Of a stretch of 64,000 nt of DNA, positions 62,363 to 64,000 are shown piece after piece. The stretch comes from Anaerolineae bacterium (GTDB lineage: Bacteria; Chloroflexota; Anaerolineae; Aggregatilineales; Phototrophicaceae). Position numbers and translations under genes: made by a program. Within the stretch, counting starts at the first letter, position 1, and each line of letters begins with the position of its first letter. The DNA lies in assembly GCA_025454525.1 (NCBI GenBank), contig JALOOG010000008.1:1-64000 (forward strand). Direction: 5' to 3'. The notes under the pieces were generated by a model. It was not told where the DNA came from, made no database searches, and saw only the letters and a list, made by a program, of their open reading frames with translations.

Positions 62363-63605
62363 TGCTGCTGTATTTTCCGAAGACTAAAACGGCGTTATGT
62401 CCACCAAATCCGAATGAGTTGGTCATCGCAAATTGAAGCTCACGCGCTACCCCGATGTGTGGCGTATAATTGAGATCACAATCCGGATCGGGGTAATCTA
62501 GGTTCATCGTCGGTGGGATAAATCCCTCATTGATCGCTTTAATCGTAAAAATCGCTTCCACCGCGCCCGCGCTACCCATCAGATGACCGGTAACAGACTT
62601 GGTAGAGCTAATCGGAATCTCGTATGCCTGCTCTCCAAAAGCGCGTTTAATCGCCAACGTTTCGCTTTTATCATTCAATGGGGTAGACGTGCCGTGAGCG
62701 TTAATGTATCCAATTTGCTGAGACGAAAGTCCGGCATCGCGCAACGCAAATAACATCGCCATCGCCGCGCCTTCACCGTCTTCCATCGGCGCGGTGACAT
62801 GATAAGCATCGGAAGTATGTCCATAACCCAAGACTTCAGCGTAAATCTGTGCGCCGCGTTCAAGGGCATGGTTCAATTCCTCTAACATCAATACGGCCGC
62901 GCCTTCCGCGATCACAAAACCATCGCGTTCTAAGTCAAATGGACGGGATGCTTTTTCAGGGGCTTCATTACGCCGAGAAATCACCTGCATATTGTTAAAA
63001 CTGGCAATCGTGATCTCCTCTAGCGCCGCTTCACTACTACCCGCGAGAGCAGCAATCACTTGCCCACGTCGGATCATCTCCGCCGCTTCACCGATGCAAT
63101 TGTTCCCAGTGGCGCAAGCGGTCGAGATCGAAAAGTTGGGGCCGCGTAAACCGTATTGCATCGAGATCCGACCCGATGCTGCATCTGGTAGCATCATTGG
63201 CACCATCAACGGACTCACCGCCCGCGATCCACGTTCCCCAAAGTTTTTTAGGCTGTTGATGATCGTCGCAATCCCGCCGATCCCCGTCCCGACCACGACT
63301 CCGATGTCATAACGGTTTTGTGGGGTAATTTGCAAACCACTATCTTCTAGCGCTTGTTGCGCGCTCACCATCGCCATTTGAGTCACACGATCGGTACGAC
63401 GTGCCTCACGCCGGCCCAACAGCGCATCCGGATCAAAATTTTTAACCTCACCCGCGAAATGATTCTCTAGGCGACTGGTATCAAATCGGGTGATCGGCGC
63501 GATCCCCGTGATCCCTTGCGCGGTATTTGACCACGCTTCTTCTACTGAATTTCCGGTAGGGCAGACGATCCCCATCCCGGTGATAACCACCCGCTTACGT
63601 TCCAA
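62349..63605 (-). CDS. fabF: 3-oxoacyl-ACP synthase II
   Basis: 418 residues. Catalytic Cys164 (STACATG), His in NAHGTSTPLND and His in VTGHLMGSAGAVEAIF form the KAS II active site; it elongates acyl-ACP chains. The start must be TTG at 63605: an in-frame TAG lies 18 bases upstream and no ATG or GTG falls in between, while AGAGGG gives the ribosome site. First gene of the fabF-fabH-phosphoesterase operon. Confidence 0.94.
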   Translation of the reverse strand: MERKRVVITGMGIVCPTGNSVEEAWSNTAQGITGIAPITRFDTSRLENHFAGEVKNFDPDALLGRREARRTDRVTQMAMVSAQQALEDSGLQITPQNRYDIGVVVGTGIGGIATIINSLKNFGERGSRAVSPLMVPMMLPDAASGRISMQYGLRGPNFSISTACATGNNCIGEAAEMIRRGQVIAALAGSSEAALEEITIASFNNMQVISRRNEAPEKASRPFDLERDGFVIAEGAAVLMLEELNHALERGAQIYAEVLGYGHTSDAYHVTAPMEDGEGAAMAMLFALRDAGLSSQQIGYINAHGTSTPLNDKSETLAIKRAFGEQAYEIPISSTKSVTGHLMGSAGAVEAIFTIKAINEGFIPPTMNLDYPDPDCDLNYTPHIGVARELQFAMTNSFGFGGHNAVLVFGKYSSNGSH

Positions 63606-63760
63606 GATGACCCGTTCCCTCTAGGCGCGAAATGCTGTTAGATTTATGATAAACCATTTGTCAAGCAAAAGTAACGATCTGAATAGGGCCAACAACGCAA
63701 TCTGGATAAACACGTAACATTTGTTACGACTTTTTCGCTCATCTGTGCTATGCTTCATCT

Positions 63761-63879
63761 AAGTCATCTCAGAAAATTATCCCATCAATGGAGACGGAGG
63801 AGTCCATCTTACTCGGGCCAGTTCCCTCCCTATGCTTGGGTGAGGTTTAGAGTGGAGTTGTACACAAGAAACTTTCCTG
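63761..63879. repeat. Dispersed intergenic repeat, copy C
   Basis: CATCTCAGAAAATTATCCCA at one end, ATCAATGGAGAC as in copy B, a G-rich centre (CTTGGGTGAGGTTTAGAGTG) and AAGAAACTTTCCTGA at the other. Fills most of the gap between fabF and the last ORF. Confidence 0.7.
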
Positions 63880-63920
63880 ATGTTACTTAATACGACTCGT
63901 ATTGTCTTTAGGAGTATCCG

Positions 63921-64000
63921 ATGAGCGACGAATGGCGATTTTACCGAATTTCTTGCATTCTCAATTTCGATCTGACACTCAAGCTTACGCTGCTGCGGCC
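63921..64000 (+). CDS. Start of an unidentified ORF, cut by window end
   Basis: ATG at 63921 with AGGAG seven bases upstream. The first 26 residues (MSDEWRFYRISCILNFDL...) show no recognisable domain. The frame is open to the edge of the window. Could be a real gene or end soon after. Confidence 0.4.
   Translation, partial: MSDEWRFYRISCILNFDLTLKLTLLR

Noticed and set aside
1-64000. tRNA or rRNA genes
   Set aside because: No T-loop/anticodon pattern or conserved rRNA segment was spotted; a covariance-model scan would be decisive.

Overview
The window looks like a chromosomal segment from a Chloroflexota bacterium, most likely Anaerolineae-like. This is inferred from gene content and style, not from a marker gene. 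The signs are secreted proteins with Pro/Thr-rich linkers, DUF4397, PPC and PD40 beta-propeller proteins, two different Ser/Thr protein kinases, a short VKOR, LysM-L,D-transpeptidase and M23 wall enzymes, and ECF-sigma/ABC clusters. Base composition is moderate and even, with a marked excess of GATC. No rRNA, tRNA, CRISPR array or intact mobile element was found.

Layout. 1-0.7 kb: the 5' part of an RNase H-like gene abuts a decayed IS1-family transposase. 0.9-8 kb: a secreted double-DUF4397 protein, an orphan PAS histidine kinase, moeA, a VKOR-type thiol oxidase, a channel-like membrane protein and an aldehyde dehydrogenase. 8.2-12.1 kb: a tightly overlapped operon of an ECF sigma factor, a membrane protein with an anti-sigma-like N-terminus, a paralogous membrane protein, an ABC-2 permease and an ABC ATPase. 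This is the best candidate for an undescribed system. 12.2-15.2 kb: Rel/Spo (p)ppGpp enzyme and a double-S1 RNA-binding protein. 15.2-23.5 kb: envelope block (lipoprotein, PPC/YfaP-like protein, M23 peptidase, membrane PD40 propeller, LysM-L,D-transpeptidase).

23.5-31.4 kb: HD protein, acetyltransferase, STAS-like protein, FAD disulfide-oxidoreductase, GH13 glucan enzyme with a small companion ORF, cytochrome P450 and a secreted orphan. 31.5-42.2 kb: a 1079-residue kinase-ATPase-TPR regulator, an NAD epimerase, a YflT-like stress protein, an App1-type phosphatase, a transmembrane Ser/Thr kinase and gyrA. 42.4-52.4 kb: glycosidase-like lipoprotein, GT39-type glycosyltransferase, secreted propeller protein, winged-helix-like protein with an MFS transporter, beta-CASP RNase and ExoD. 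52.4-60.3 kb: STAS-like protein, SRPBCC protein, PEP-mutase-family lyase, DUF3095 protein, and a carotenoid oxidoreductase-photolyase-hydrolase operon suggesting light or oxidative stress. 60.4-63.6 kb: fabF-fabH-phosphoesterase operon. The end of the window holds the start of an unidentified ORF.

Many genes are separated by clear hairpin terminators, several shared by convergent genes with an arm lying on a stop codon. A degenerate intergenic repeat family appears at three places (52.4, 54.6 and 63.8 kb), and one copy carries a 173-bp-period tandem duplication. All functional calls rest on reading motifs by eye; no database search was run.
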